Shown: positions 51,309 to 59,744 of the stretch, in pieces
How positions within the stretch are numbered: the stretch's first letter is position 1
Layout of the letters: each line of letters starts with the position of its first letter
Assembly: GCF_009002475.1 (NCBI RefSeq)
Contig: NZ_AP019860.1
Span: forward strand, 682,001 to 746,000
From: Candidatus Uabimicrobium amorphum
GTDB lineage: Bacteria; Planctomycetota; Uabimicrobiia; Uabimicrobiales; Uabimicrobiaceae
Length of the DNA: 64,000 bases
Reading direction: 5' to 3'
Translations under genes and position numbers: made by a program
The notes under the pieces: model-generated
What the model saw: the letters and a program-made list of their open reading frames with translations, nothing else
Told to the model about the DNA's origin: nothing
Database searches by the model: none

Positions 51309-54247
51309 TACGAAGCCCTTCTTATATCGCTAAATATTGTTTCGCAGTACTGTTTGAATAGTACAACATCATCACTATCTACTTCATAAGGACTGTACTT
51401 TACTTTGAGGAACAGCTGGGTTAGCATTTGCATATTGTGCTTTGCCGTTGGGCTCACTTCTTTTTGTAAAAAGTGAAGATACTCTGTTGGTGTTTGATGC
51501 GTTTGCTTGTGCAGACCAAAAGTTTCCAATTTTTTTGATAGTTGTGTGTACTCGTGGATAATTTTTCCTAGTTCTGTATGTACTTTTTTCTTTGGCGCTA
51601 AGACTTTGGCGATCATTTTGCCCCATTTGGGTATATTTTCCGCTTCTTGTTGCGTTTCACTTTTTGAAAATAACACTTTAATTAAAAAGCGTATTGTTTT
51701 GATCACTTGCGGGACGACATAACAAAATATCAAAATTAATACAAAGGATACACAAAAAATGGTCATATTTTTGATAAATGTGATAATACCATTTGCTGTT
51801 CTCATTTGCCTCGATTGTTTCGACGATTTTTGCGTCGTATTGTTTGATGTTTTTGCCATTTTTTGTTGAGCGGTTTTGTTATGGGTTAATGTATCTAGCT
51901 TTTTTTGCTGTGGTGTAGCGCTTGAATTACGTTTTTTTGCATTGCGTTTTTTGGCAAGTTGTTTCTGTCTTTGAATGCGTTTTTGTCTTTGTATTTCTAT
52001 TTGTTGGCGCAATTGTTGTTGTCGTTGTCTTTCGCGACGAATTCGCTGCAAACGTTTTCTGGCGAGTTGTTGCATTTTTTGTTGTTCGGGTGTCATAAAA
52101 AAACGGTCTTTGTCCGCGCGTTGCATATTGTTATTGCGATTGACGGAATCTTCGTTGGCAAAACGGCGTTGTTTTTTTGCGTTTTCTGAGCGATCATCAA
52201 ATGGTTGCTGCCTTTTATTTCTTTGTGCCAAACGTTTTTTGTCATCGCTGAGGCGCTGATTGTTATCGCCGAAACGTTGATTGTTATCACTAAAACGTTG
52301 TTTATCACCATTATCACCAAAACGTTGGTTGTTATTAGCGGAGTTTTTATCGTTACGCGGGTCATTTCTCGCAAAGTCGTTTTGTGTTTCTCCGTTTTTA
52401 TTGGGGTTGTTTTGGGTACGTTCGGATGAATGGCGACCACGCCTGTCATCATCATTATGGACAATGTTGTCGGCGCTTTGAATGTTTTCGCGTCTTTTAA
52501 ACTCTTCGACTTTTTCTGTAAAGTCCGCATCTATTTGTGGATCATCTACAGGAACTGGATCGAATTTTGTCCAGCCTAAGACCTGAAAAGGTACTTCTAC
52601 CCAGGCATGACGGTGTATCGAAGACACAACATATGCTTGTTTGTTTGTGTCCCATATGCCGCCGTGACATCCCACGGCGACGCGCGCTGGTATATCGATA
52701 GAGCGAAGGAGCAAAACCATGGCAGAGGCGAAATGCTGACAGTAACCACGACGTTTCTTGAATAAAAATTGATATGTGGCGTCACCGCCGCGAATACCTG
52801 GTTTTAAGTCATATGTGTAATTTTTTTGTAAATAACGCTCTATGCTTTTCACCTTGTCATATGGACGTCGAGAATTTCGTGTAATATGCTTTGCCAAGTT
52901 GCGATAAACTTGTATGTTTCGCGGGACACTGGTGTAACGGTAACTTACATTCATAATACTATAAGGGACTTGTGCTCTTGTTGTGGCAACATAGCTCACT
53001 ACCTGATACTGATTTCCCTGAGTTTCGGGAAAAATATTACCTCCGCGATCCCGCAGGCCGCGTTTGATGTCGATATAACCTGGTTGCGTTAAATAGTAAA
53101 GTCGCGAAGTTGGCGCGTATAGTGTGTAGAGTTGCAATATCTTGTTGTGTTTAAATCGTGGTTTTCCCGCATTTAGAGCTATCCAACCGCCACTACTACG
53201 CGGTAAATCTTGTTGTTGAGTATTGCGCAAATACCAGTAACCGTTCTGTGCGTCATATGTGTCTAAGTGTCCTAGTTTCCAATACAAATCTTGCGAACGA
53301 ATATCCGCATTTCCCAGGGTCTCCGTGGCTAGCTCCACTTCGAAAAGTTTTCGTGGAGAAATGTTTGAAAAATCAACATCACCAAATTTAAGATCGTTTT
53401 TTAACGACACCTGGGTATGGTTTGCGATGGGATTTTTATCACTGCTATTGCTATCGCTATTGGTTTGTTTATTATTAGCCTGTTTATTTTCTTTATTTTG
53501 TTTGGCTTTGCGTTGCGATTGTTGTTTTTGAGGTTGTTGTTGCTGACGGCGTTGTTGACTTTGTGTATTGTTCTGTATATTTTTTGCTGTTTGTGGTGTA
53601 GGAGGTTGTTTTTTTTGAAAATAACTACGTATGAGAGCGACACTATCTAGATAGTTGGATATTTGAGGAGTCGCAAAGGTCATCCACGTCATGATCATTA
53701 CCCCAAACACTACGGAAACAATGGTGATGACGAAGGGGAACATCTTGTTTCTATTACTTTGTGCAATATATTTGTAGTTCATGTAGTCGTTGTGTATGAC
53801 AATACAAAATACTAAAGCCGCGAGATAAAATCCGGCTTTGAGAACAGGATCACTTACGTCGTAAAGTTGTGATACACCAAAAAGTAAAGAGCAGGATAGC
53901 AAATATAGATATGTCGAAAATTCGCGAAAAATGAAACAGGCAGACAACGACATGGAATATATCATGAAGTAGCCAAAGTTGACTAAAGGGTGATTTTTAG
54001 TGGTATATAGCATATATACATAAAAAATCATACCGATAATGAATAACGTTTCTAGTTGTATATAACGCCGCAATTTTTCGAGAAACCCTTTGTTTTCTTT
54101 TGCGAGAAGAACTCCTAATACAAAAGAAAGAGGTAAAACGTATAATAGCCACAGTGGAGGTTGTTGCGAGGACATACTTAAAAAATTAAATATGGTAAAT
54201 TCGCCGAGGCATGCCAGAGCTAGTAGTAAGAAAAATGAGTAAAACAT
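51308..54247 (-). CDS. TgpA-like membrane transglutaminase with a Gln/Asn-rich insert
   Basis: The ATG at 54247 follows GGAGG and overlaps the DUF58 stop by one base. The 979-residue protein has about six membrane helices (to about 200), then a Gln/Asn/Lys-rich linker, and a transglutaminase-like domain (about 440-560) with catalytic Cys in RRGYCQHFASAMV, His in SIHRHAWVEV and Asp in GWTKFDPVPV. A second, very low-complexity segment (about 590-780) repeats NNQRFGDN/QRFSD and ends in an Arg-Gln run. One further helix lies near 820, then a DUF4129-like C-terminal region. TgpA proteins are inner-membrane enzymes with an outward catalytic domain. The insert is far longer than usual. Confidence 0.88.
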   Translation of the reverse strand: MFYSFFLLLALACLGEFTIFNFLSMSSQQPPLWLLYVLPLSFVLGVLLAKENKGFLEKLRRYIQLETLFIIGMIFYVYMLYTTKNHPLVNFGYFMIYSMSLSACFIFREFSTYLYLLSCSLLFGVSQLYDVSDPVLKAGFYLAALVFCIVIHNDYMNYKYIAQSNRNKMFPFVITIVSVVFGVMIMTWMTFATPQISNYLDSVALIRSYFQKKQPPTPQTAKNIQNNTQSQQRRQQQQPQKQQSQRKAKQNKENKQANNKQTNSDSNSSDKNPIANHTQVSLKNDLKFGDVDFSNISPRKLFEVELATETLGNADIRSQDLYWKLGHLDTYDAQNGYWYLRNTQQQDLPRSSGGWIALNAGKPRFKHNKILQLYTLYAPTSRLYYLTQPGYIDIKRGLRDRGGNIFPETQGNQYQVVSYVATTRAQVPYSIMNVSYRYTSVPRNIQVYRNLAKHITRNSRRPYDKVKSIERYLQKNYTYDLKPGIRGGDATYQFLFKKRRGYCQHFASAMVLLLRSIDIPARVAVGCHGGIWDTNKQAYVVSSIHRHAWVEVPFQVLGWTKFDPVPVDDPQIDADFTEKVEEFKRRENIQSADNIVHNDDDRRGRHSSERTQNNPNKNGETQNDFARNDPRNDKNSANNNQRFGDNGDKQRFSDNNQRFGDNNQRLSDDKKRLAQRNKRQQPFDDRSENAKKQRRFANEDSVNRNNNMQRADKDRFFMTPEQQKMQQLARKRLQRIRRERQRQQQLRQQIEIQRQKRIQRQKQLAKKRNAKKRNSSATPQQKKLDTLTHNKTAQQKMAKTSNNTTQKSSKQSRQMRTANGIITFIKNMTIFCVSFVLILIFCYVVPQVIKTIRFLIKVLFSKSETQQEAENIPKWGKMIAKVLAPKKKVHTELGKIIHEYTQLSKKLETFGLHKQTHQTPTEYLHFLQKEVSPTAKHNMQMLTQLFLKVKYSPYEVDSDDVVLFKQYCETIFSDIRRAS

Positions 54248-55524
54248 TAGAAACCTCCTTCGAAACAACGAGCAATATCAGCGCCTTTTTCGACAACAAC
54301 AACGTGAATGCCGCGTGCCATGCACATTTGTGGTAAATCGCTTTCTGCCATATAGCAATCGATACCATCATGCTCTTGTAATATTTTAAAACTAGTTGCT
54401 ACGAGAAATATTGCTGTCACAGAAATATTACGGTATTGCAGCATTGTGAGTACTTGTAGGTAGTGTTGGGGATCACCAATATGGCTGCTAAAAATAACCA
54501 CCACTTCCTCTCCTGAAGGTATTAGAGGCGCATACTCTTGGAGAAGTTCCAGTAGATTTTTGTCTCCTGATGGTTTCATTACCGCCATTTCTTCTAGAAG
54601 CCAGTTTAGATGTGCTTCACTCTTGCCATAATAAAAGTCATAGTCTTTTTCTCCTGCGGCAACAAGGCGAAATTCATAAGAGTTGTCCACGGCGTATTTC
54701 GCGACAGAGCCAGCTATTTTTATTGCGTAGTCCAAGTTCGTTGGACGAAATCCTTGTAGTGATTTACGGTATAAATCGAGAAAGATAACAATGCGCGAGG
54801 TGGTGATTTGCTGAAACTCTTTTATAATGAGTTTAGAGGTGCGCGCGGTTGCAGGCCAGTGTATGTAGCGCAAACTATCTCCACTACGATATTCTCTCGT
54901 TCCGCAAAAATCATAGCTTAAACCAGCTTTATGCGAAGTCCTGATACCTGAAAAGTGTAGTTTTTGCCTTCCATGAGGCGAAATAGATTTTAGCTTTACA
55001 ATTGCAGGTAGCACTAATATTTTGTCAATGACTTGCAGTTCTTTACTCAAAATCCAAATGCCTAGTGGATCTGTTACCACGACATCCACGGGACCAATAT
55101 TGTATTTTCCTCTTCCGGCAGCGCAGCGTGCGAAATATTGAATACTTTGTTTTTTACACCACAAATCGAATTGAGTAATTAAGTATTCATGTTGGCGATC
55201 GCAATACATTTCCGCACCAAAATAGTCTTTAATACAAATCCAACGTATGGGAAACCAAAACACACTTTTGATTTGTAGGTACACGGGAACTAGTTCATCT
55301 TCTATTGCTTTGTCGTTTGTTTCGCGTGTTACTTCTATTTTTTTTATAATATAGTGTACGTAGATGTAAGTGACAATCATCATCGCGAGCATGGTTTGTG
55401 CTAAGATAAGAGCAATACGCTCTCCGCGAATTAACCCTACGGCCAACAGAAAGAAAATAATGAAGATCCATGTCAATCTACGATTGCGTACATCAGAGCC
55501 ATGGTATTTTTTGTAGGATTTCAA
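54247..55524 (-). CDS. DUF58 domain protein (vWA-like), membrane-anchored
   Basis: The probable start is TTG 55524: it overlaps the previous stop (TTGA) and has GGTGGAG 6-7 nt upstream, whereas a GTG at 55581 lies inside the previous gene. The 425-residue protein has two membrane helices near 20-65 and the DUF58 core near 215-260, GTREYRSGDSLRYIHWPATARTSKL, the diagnostic block. The rest resembles a von Willebrand A fold (IVIFLDLYRKS near 265-275). DUF58 normally pairs with a MoxR ATPase and a TgpA protein; TgpA is next, but no MoxR gene is in the operon. Confidence 0.9.
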   Translation of the reverse strand: MKSYKKYHGSDVRNRRLTWIFIIFFLLAVGLIRGERIALILAQTMLAMMIVTYIYVHYIIKKIEVTRETNDKAIEDELVPVYLQIKSVFWFPIRWICIKDYFGAEMYCDRQHEYLITQFDLWCKKQSIQYFARCAAGRGKYNIGPVDVVVTDPLGIWILSKELQVIDKILVLPAIVKLKSISPHGRQKLHFSGIRTSHKAGLSYDFCGTREYRSGDSLRYIHWPATARTSKLIIKEFQQITTSRIVIFLDLYRKSLQGFRPTNLDYAIKIAGSVAKYAVDNSYEFRLVAAGEKDYDFYYGKSEAHLNWLLEEMAVMKPSGDKNLLELLQEYAPLIPSGEEVVVIFSSHIGDPQHYLQVLTMLQYRNISVTAIFLVATSFKILQEHDGIDCYMAESDLPQMCMARGIHVVVVEKGADIARCFEGGF

Positions 55525-56669
55525 ATTTTTTCTCCACCGCAGTAGTGAATGATGGTATCGCGAAAAATCGCCTCTACGCACACGAGTTCATCTGTCTCAA
55601 CATATTCGTCTACTTCGTGCGCTTTTTGCGTAGGACCAGGGCCAAAATAGGCACATGGAATTTGAAGGCGTTCGTGAACAAGTTGCCCTTCTCCGTAACC
55701 AAAGTGCTTGGCGTCGGCAAATATCTCGCCTTCAATATAGGTTTCTACAATTTGGGCGAAATCCTGTAGCTGCTCTTTGTCTATGTGAAATGCGCCGTAG
55801 TCTAGGCGTTTTTCCACATTGGTTAACGCGTAACCGTGTTTTTGCGCAAAATCTTGCAAGATGTCGACGACAAAATCGGCATTTACCGTACTACGCGCAG
55901 GACGAATATCAAGTATGGCTTCGGCAATATCTGGAATTTTATTGGCAGACTTTTCCACGTTTATATACCCGTGTGTTTGATGGCCTGGGTCAGAACCACC
56001 GTGAAGGTAAGATAAGTTACAAGTGGATTTTCCCAATGACGGATGGGAATGTTCTTGAAGTGCCTCTTCGAGAACAGCTACGGCTTCTTGAATGCCACGG
56101 ATGGCATTTTTTCCTTCATGAGGACGTGAGGCATGTCCTGTTTCGCCGTGAAGACGAAAATAAATTTCGATTACCCCGCGGTGCCCGTTGCGAATTTTCA
56201 TTCCTGGTTCGGGAAAAATAGCGAGTTGTGCCGCAGGACTATATTTTTCTAGGTATTTTTCTATTCCCTTAAAATAGTACTCCTCATCGACATCAAAGAC
56301 CAAATGTAAGCCACGTGTATTTTTTACGTGTGAGGCCGCGTGGAGTGCACAAGCAAGTCCACCTTTCATGTCCACCGCTCCCAAACCATACAGTTTTTTT
56401 TGCTGCACTTCTCCGCGAAATAAGTCGTGTTGCCAACCAGAGGAAGGCAGTACTGTGTCCATGTGGCAAAAAAAAATGAGCTTTGCAGGTTCATTATCGT
56501 GTACAATAAGATTATAGCGATCATTTTCAACTAATTGTCTGTGCATGGTCAATTGTGTGTGCTCTTTGATGTAAGACTCGATGAATTCCATGCATTTGTA
56601 TTCATTGCATTTGCCATCAACATAGCTGGGGATTTGTACTAATTTTTGTGTTAATTCTATTATGCTCAT
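55521..56669 (-). CDS. M20-family metallopeptidase/deacylase (ArgE/DapE type)
   Basis: The 382-residue protein has the two-zinc M20 motifs: CHMDTVLP near 88-95 (His ligand and catalytic Asp), GLGAVDMKGG near 118-127 (bridging Asp), FDVDEEYYF near 149-157 (catalytic Glu-Glu), and IFPEPG near 174-179. A dimerisation lid lies near 190-300, and the final ligand is in KAHEVDEY near 360. All ligands are intact. The family removes acyl groups or peptides (acetylornithine, succinyl-DAP, N-acyl amino acids). It is the first gene of the seven-gene operon. Confidence 0.9.
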   Translation of the reverse strand: MSIIELTQKLVQIPSYVDGKCNEYKCMEFIESYIKEHTQLTMHRQLVENDRYNLIVHDNEPAKLIFFCHMDTVLPSSGWQHDLFRGEVQQKKLYGLGAVDMKGGLACALHAASHVKNTRGLHLVFDVDEEYYFKGIEKYLEKYSPAAQLAIFPEPGMKIRNGHRGVIEIYFRLHGETGHASRPHEGKNAIRGIQEAVAVLEEALQEHSHPSLGKSTCNLSYLHGGSDPGHQTHGYINVEKSANKIPDIAEAILDIRPARSTVNADFVVDILQDFAQKHGYALTNVEKRLDYGAFHIDKEQLQDFAQIVETYIEGEIFADAKHFGYGEGQLVHERLQIPCAYFGPGPTQKAHEVDEYVETDELVCVEAIFRDTIIHYCGGEKI

Positions 56670-56816
56670 TTAATTACCTCGGCAAACATTGTTGGTCGAT
56701 AATTCGTATTGTTTACTAACTGATTCGCTCGGTAAATGATCGCGCGACTACTTGCTTTTTTTGTATTTATTATTTATTATAGCATATGTTTCTTTTTTTT
56801 TAGGAAGGATTTTTTT

Positions 56817-57275
56817 GTGCTAGCGAGAATAGTAATCATATCAGTACTAATCGGCTTAAATTCTTGTTCCTTTAAACAACATTATCCCAACGAAATCGTT
56901 CCTGTGGGAGAGCCAAGCATTGCGACACAGGCACATTTCTTGGCGGGGATACAAGAAGAGTATAGTATGAACTGGCGTAAAGCAATAGAGCATTTTGAGA
57001 AAGTTATTGCCATGGATTCTTCGGCGCCACGACCACACATTCACCTTGCGAGATGTTTGCTATTTTTGCAAAACATAAGCGAGGGCGTATATCATCTAGA
57101 ACAAGCGGAAAATTTGGCTTCGCAAGACGACTATATGTTGTGGTTTGATATAGGATCTCTATACCACATACTGCGAATGAAAAACAATGCTCGAACTTGT
57201 TATGAAAAATCAATTACTATTTATCCTCTTTTCCAGAAAGCTGCTTTTGCTTTGATCGAATTGGATAAAATTTAG
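56817..57275 (+). CDS. TPR lipoprotein
   Basis: The start taken is GTG, with AGGAAGG seven nt upstream, giving MLARIVIISVLIGLNSC, a lipoprotein signal peptide with Cys 17; an in-frame ATG (56736) upstream has no ribosome site. The 152-residue product then has about three TPRs (AHFLAGIQEEYSMNWRKAIEHFEKVIAMD; PHIHLARCLLFLQNISEGVYHLEQAENL; MLWFDIGSLYHILRMKNNARTCYEKSITI), the classic TPR pattern. It leads a + strand run and is 9 nt from the next gene, so they are probably one operon. Confidence 0.85.
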   Translation: MLARIVIISVLIGLNSCSFKQHYPNEIVPVGEPSIATQAHFLAGIQEEYSMNWRKAIEHFEKVIAMDSSAPRPHIHLARCLLFLQNISEGVYHLEQAENLASQDDYMLWFDIGSLYHILRMKNNARTCYEKSITIYPLFQKAAFALIELDKI

Positions 57276-57284
57276 GAGAGCATC

Positions 57285-59222
57285 ATGTTACGTATCTTTT
57301 TAATTTTTACCATCATGTTGAGTTGCATCTGTGCTGAATCTATCACCGCGAAAGACATTATATTTTTAGTCGATTTAGGTGTAGAAGAAACAGAAATAAT
57401 TGGTCACATTAAGAAAGCGGAAAATCGTGGTACCTTCTCTGCCCAAGATATAAAACTATTGAAGGAAAAAGGTATTTCGTCACGGATTATTAAGGCGTTG
57501 TCGCGTACGGATGATTTGTCAGCGGCATCTATTGTTGAAATGCTAAAAGAAGGGCAAAGTAGCGAAGACATTATCGCCCAAATAGGGCAGGCGCAACAAA
57601 TCGAAAATTATAGTGTAAAAGACTGGCTTTTGTTGCACCGCAACAAAGTACCGCAAAAAATTGTGAATGCCCTAAAAAATAAGTTTTCGCCGAAAAGTGA
57701 CAAAGTTTCTATTAAAGACGTACGTAAGTGGTTTGGAGCAGGTAAAAGTAGCGACGAAATCATTGCTGCGCTCAAAAAATCAGAGATTGATCACGATAGT
57801 ATAAATAGTAACGAACTACTAAAGTTGAAAAACGACGGTTACCCACTCGAATTGATAAAATTTCTTGCGGAAATACACTTGAATCCCGATCGCAAGCAAA
57901 TTTCTGAAATAAAAAAACAGCAAAAAACACCTTTAGTTGAAGTGAAAAAAGAGCCAAAAAAAGATAAGCCCGTGGTAAAAAGAACAAAACCTACGAGTCG
58001 ATTGGTTTCGCCAAAGGATGAGAAGGTTTATGTAAAATTGTATCCGAAAGCTTCTCACGTTCAATTGCCTAGTTTAGAAGAAAATGTGATTGCCAAGGTA
58101 AAGCGTGAGTTCTACTGCTCATTGTTTGCCGTGGATTCTCCTTTGGAAAACATCGAAGAATTTTATCGCAAAGCGTATAAAAAGACCCAAGTTTCACGTA
58201 TTAACTTCAATGAACTTGTGCATATTTTAAAGCTGAAATTTGCTGTTCCTGGCAGTAGTGAAATGATGGAGATCCACTGTTATTCTATCGACACAAAAAA
58301 CTTAGACCGCATTAAAAATATAGAGGCAATTCGCGAGACGATCGCAAAGAACGAGGCGGCAGTTAACAAAATATCTGCAGAGATACAAGAACAAAAAACT
58401 CTGTACGACGCAAAAAAGATTTCCTTAGAAGAACGTAATAAAAAATTAAGCCTGTTGCAATCTAAACTTAATATTATGCTAAACACCACAACTTACTGGG
58501 ATCATGTGGTTATTAAGCATGTTTTGGAGAAAAAACGCAATATGCTTTTAATCATACAGCCGGTGGGAGTCTCGATTACTACCGAACCACAGGCAGGTTT
58601 GGTCGATCAAATCGCGAAGGTGAGTTTAGAACCAGCAAAAAGAAAGACACTAGCAAAAGATTACCCATTGGTGGTTTTTCCACAAACAAAACTCATTAGC
58701 CATGACAAGATGGAAGAAGGACTCAAAAGAACTTCTAAATCTCGATCTCTTTACCGTTCGTTGTTTTTGTGCAATTCGAGTACCGACACCGTGGAAGCGT
58801 ACTATCGTAAATATTTCAAAGGAGCTTCTGTCTGGCGTATCCACTATCTCAACAGTTTTGTGATTGTCAAAGCTAAGTTTGAAGTTCCTCAAATCCGCTC
58901 GCAGGTAGAGGTGGCTTTTTATGCTTTAGACATAAGTCCTACATCTAAACGTTGGATGTCACGACAGAAGAGAATTAAGGAGCGCTTGCAAGAGTTAGAA
59001 CGCGCAGTCAAAAATATTGACAATGAGATAAGTGCTTTGCGAAAATTAATGGCAAACAAGAAAATCTCTACTGACAATGCTGAATTGCGTATTCGTAGTC
59101 TACAACGCAAAAAGCAATTGAAAATGAATGCTTCGTCGTACTGGGATTTTATCGTGATGGACAAAGTAATGACATCGCAAAACAACATACTTCTTGTCAA
59201 GGAAATAAAACGCCATTTTTAA
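57285..59222 (+). CDS. Exported protein with triple helical repeats and a duplicated C-terminal domain
   Basis: The 645-residue protein follows AGGAGAG and has a signal peptide ending SCICAES. Residues about 20-215 contain three helical repeats of about 55 residues, each with an initial helix like AKDIIFLVDLGVEETEIIGHI. A Lys/Pro-rich linker near 210-235 follows. Two copies of a domain of about 190 residues come next (about 245-435 and 455-645): each has the pattern L-Y-R/C-S-L-F, YYRK/FYRKxYK, helical coil and YWDFIVMDKV or YWDHVVIKHV. Both copies include a coiled-coil half. I do not recognise the domain. Function is unknown. Confidence 0.88.
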   Translation: MLRIFLIFTIMLSCICAESITAKDIIFLVDLGVEETEIIGHIKKAENRGTFSAQDIKLLKEKGISSRIIKALSRTDDLSAASIVEMLKEGQSSEDIIAQIGQAQQIENYSVKDWLLLHRNKVPQKIVNALKNKFSPKSDKVSIKDVRKWFGAGKSSDEIIAALKKSEIDHDSINSNELLKLKNDGYPLELIKFLAEIHLNPDRKQISEIKKQQKTPLVEVKKEPKKDKPVVKRTKPTSRLVSPKDEKVYVKLYPKASHVQLPSLEENVIAKVKREFYCSLFAVDSPLENIEEFYRKAYKKTQVSRINFNELVHILKLKFAVPGSSEMMEIHCYSIDTKNLDRIKNIEAIRETIAKNEAAVNKISAEIQEQKTLYDAKKISLEERNKKLSLLQSKLNIMLNTTTYWDHVVIKHVLEKKRNMLLIIQPVGVSITTEPQAGLVDQIAKVSLEPAKRKTLAKDYPLVVFPQTKLISHDKMEEGLKRTSKSRSLYRSLFLCNSSTDTVEAYYRKYFKGASVWRIHYLNSFVIVKAKFEVPQIRSQVEVAFYALDISPTSKRWMSRQKRIKERLQELERAVKNIDNEISALRKLMANKKISTDNAELRIRSLQRKKQLKMNASSYWDFIVMDKVMTSQNNILLVKEIKRHF

Positions 59223-59240
59223 GTGAGGAGTAAAGTTATT

Positions 59241-59690
59241 TTGCATAAAATTGAAAAAGTTTGTCTTATTGCGATTTGCAGTATCATTTTGTGTAGCTGT
59301 ACGATTTTCCAAGAACGAAATGTTGTCAAGGAATTGGGAGTAGAACTTGGTGATAGTGAAGCTCAAGTAGATTATAAAATGGGAGAACCCAAATCGCAGT
59401 TTAATTTTAACACCAAGGATCATCGTATTTCTGTTTGGAACTACAGTGAAGAAAAATTAGACTATCAGCCCATTTTAGAGGGCGATGATAATGGTGTTTT
59501 ACCACCACCGCAAACAAGCATTCGTTCATATAATAAACAGCAGTGTCGTTTGGTTTTTGTAGACGGTTTTTTATGTAGTATCGAAGACTTTGTCGATAAT
59601 AAGGTTTATCGTTTAGATCGTGAAGAACTTCCCGACAATGTACCAGCGATTTTAGATCAAATACATGGAAGACCCGACGAATCAAACTAA
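59241..59690 (+). CDS. BamE-like lipoprotein
   Basis: A TTG at 59241 follows GAGGAG by 10 nt and gives a signal peptide ending LCSC, a lipobox; the frame is open from a GTG at 59223, which overlaps the ribosome site. The 149-residue protein reads ELGVELGDSEAQVDYKMGEP, then WNYSEEK, which resembles the BamE/SmpA fold (G-x-T/S-x-x-Q-V-x-x-x-L-G-x-P, later W-x-Y). An outer-membrane lipoprotein is likely, but the link to BAM is unproven. It is adjacent to the duplicated-domain protein. Confidence 0.75.
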   Translation: MHKIEKVCLIAICSIILCSCTIFQERNVVKELGVELGDSEAQVDYKMGEPKSQFNFNTKDHRISVWNYSEEKLDYQPILEGDDNGVLPPPQTSIRSYNKQQCRLVFVDGFLCSIEDFVDNKVYRLDREELPDNVPAILDQIHGRPDESN

Positions 59691-59744
59691 AGTTTGATAG
59701 CGATTATAACCGTGCTCGTAACCGGAAAATAAAGGAAGGTAATT

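Noticed and set aside
52093..52530. 145-codon minus-strand frame inside the TgpA-like gene
   Set aside because: It is an out-of-frame reading of the low-complexity insert, mostly Thr, Ile and Asn.
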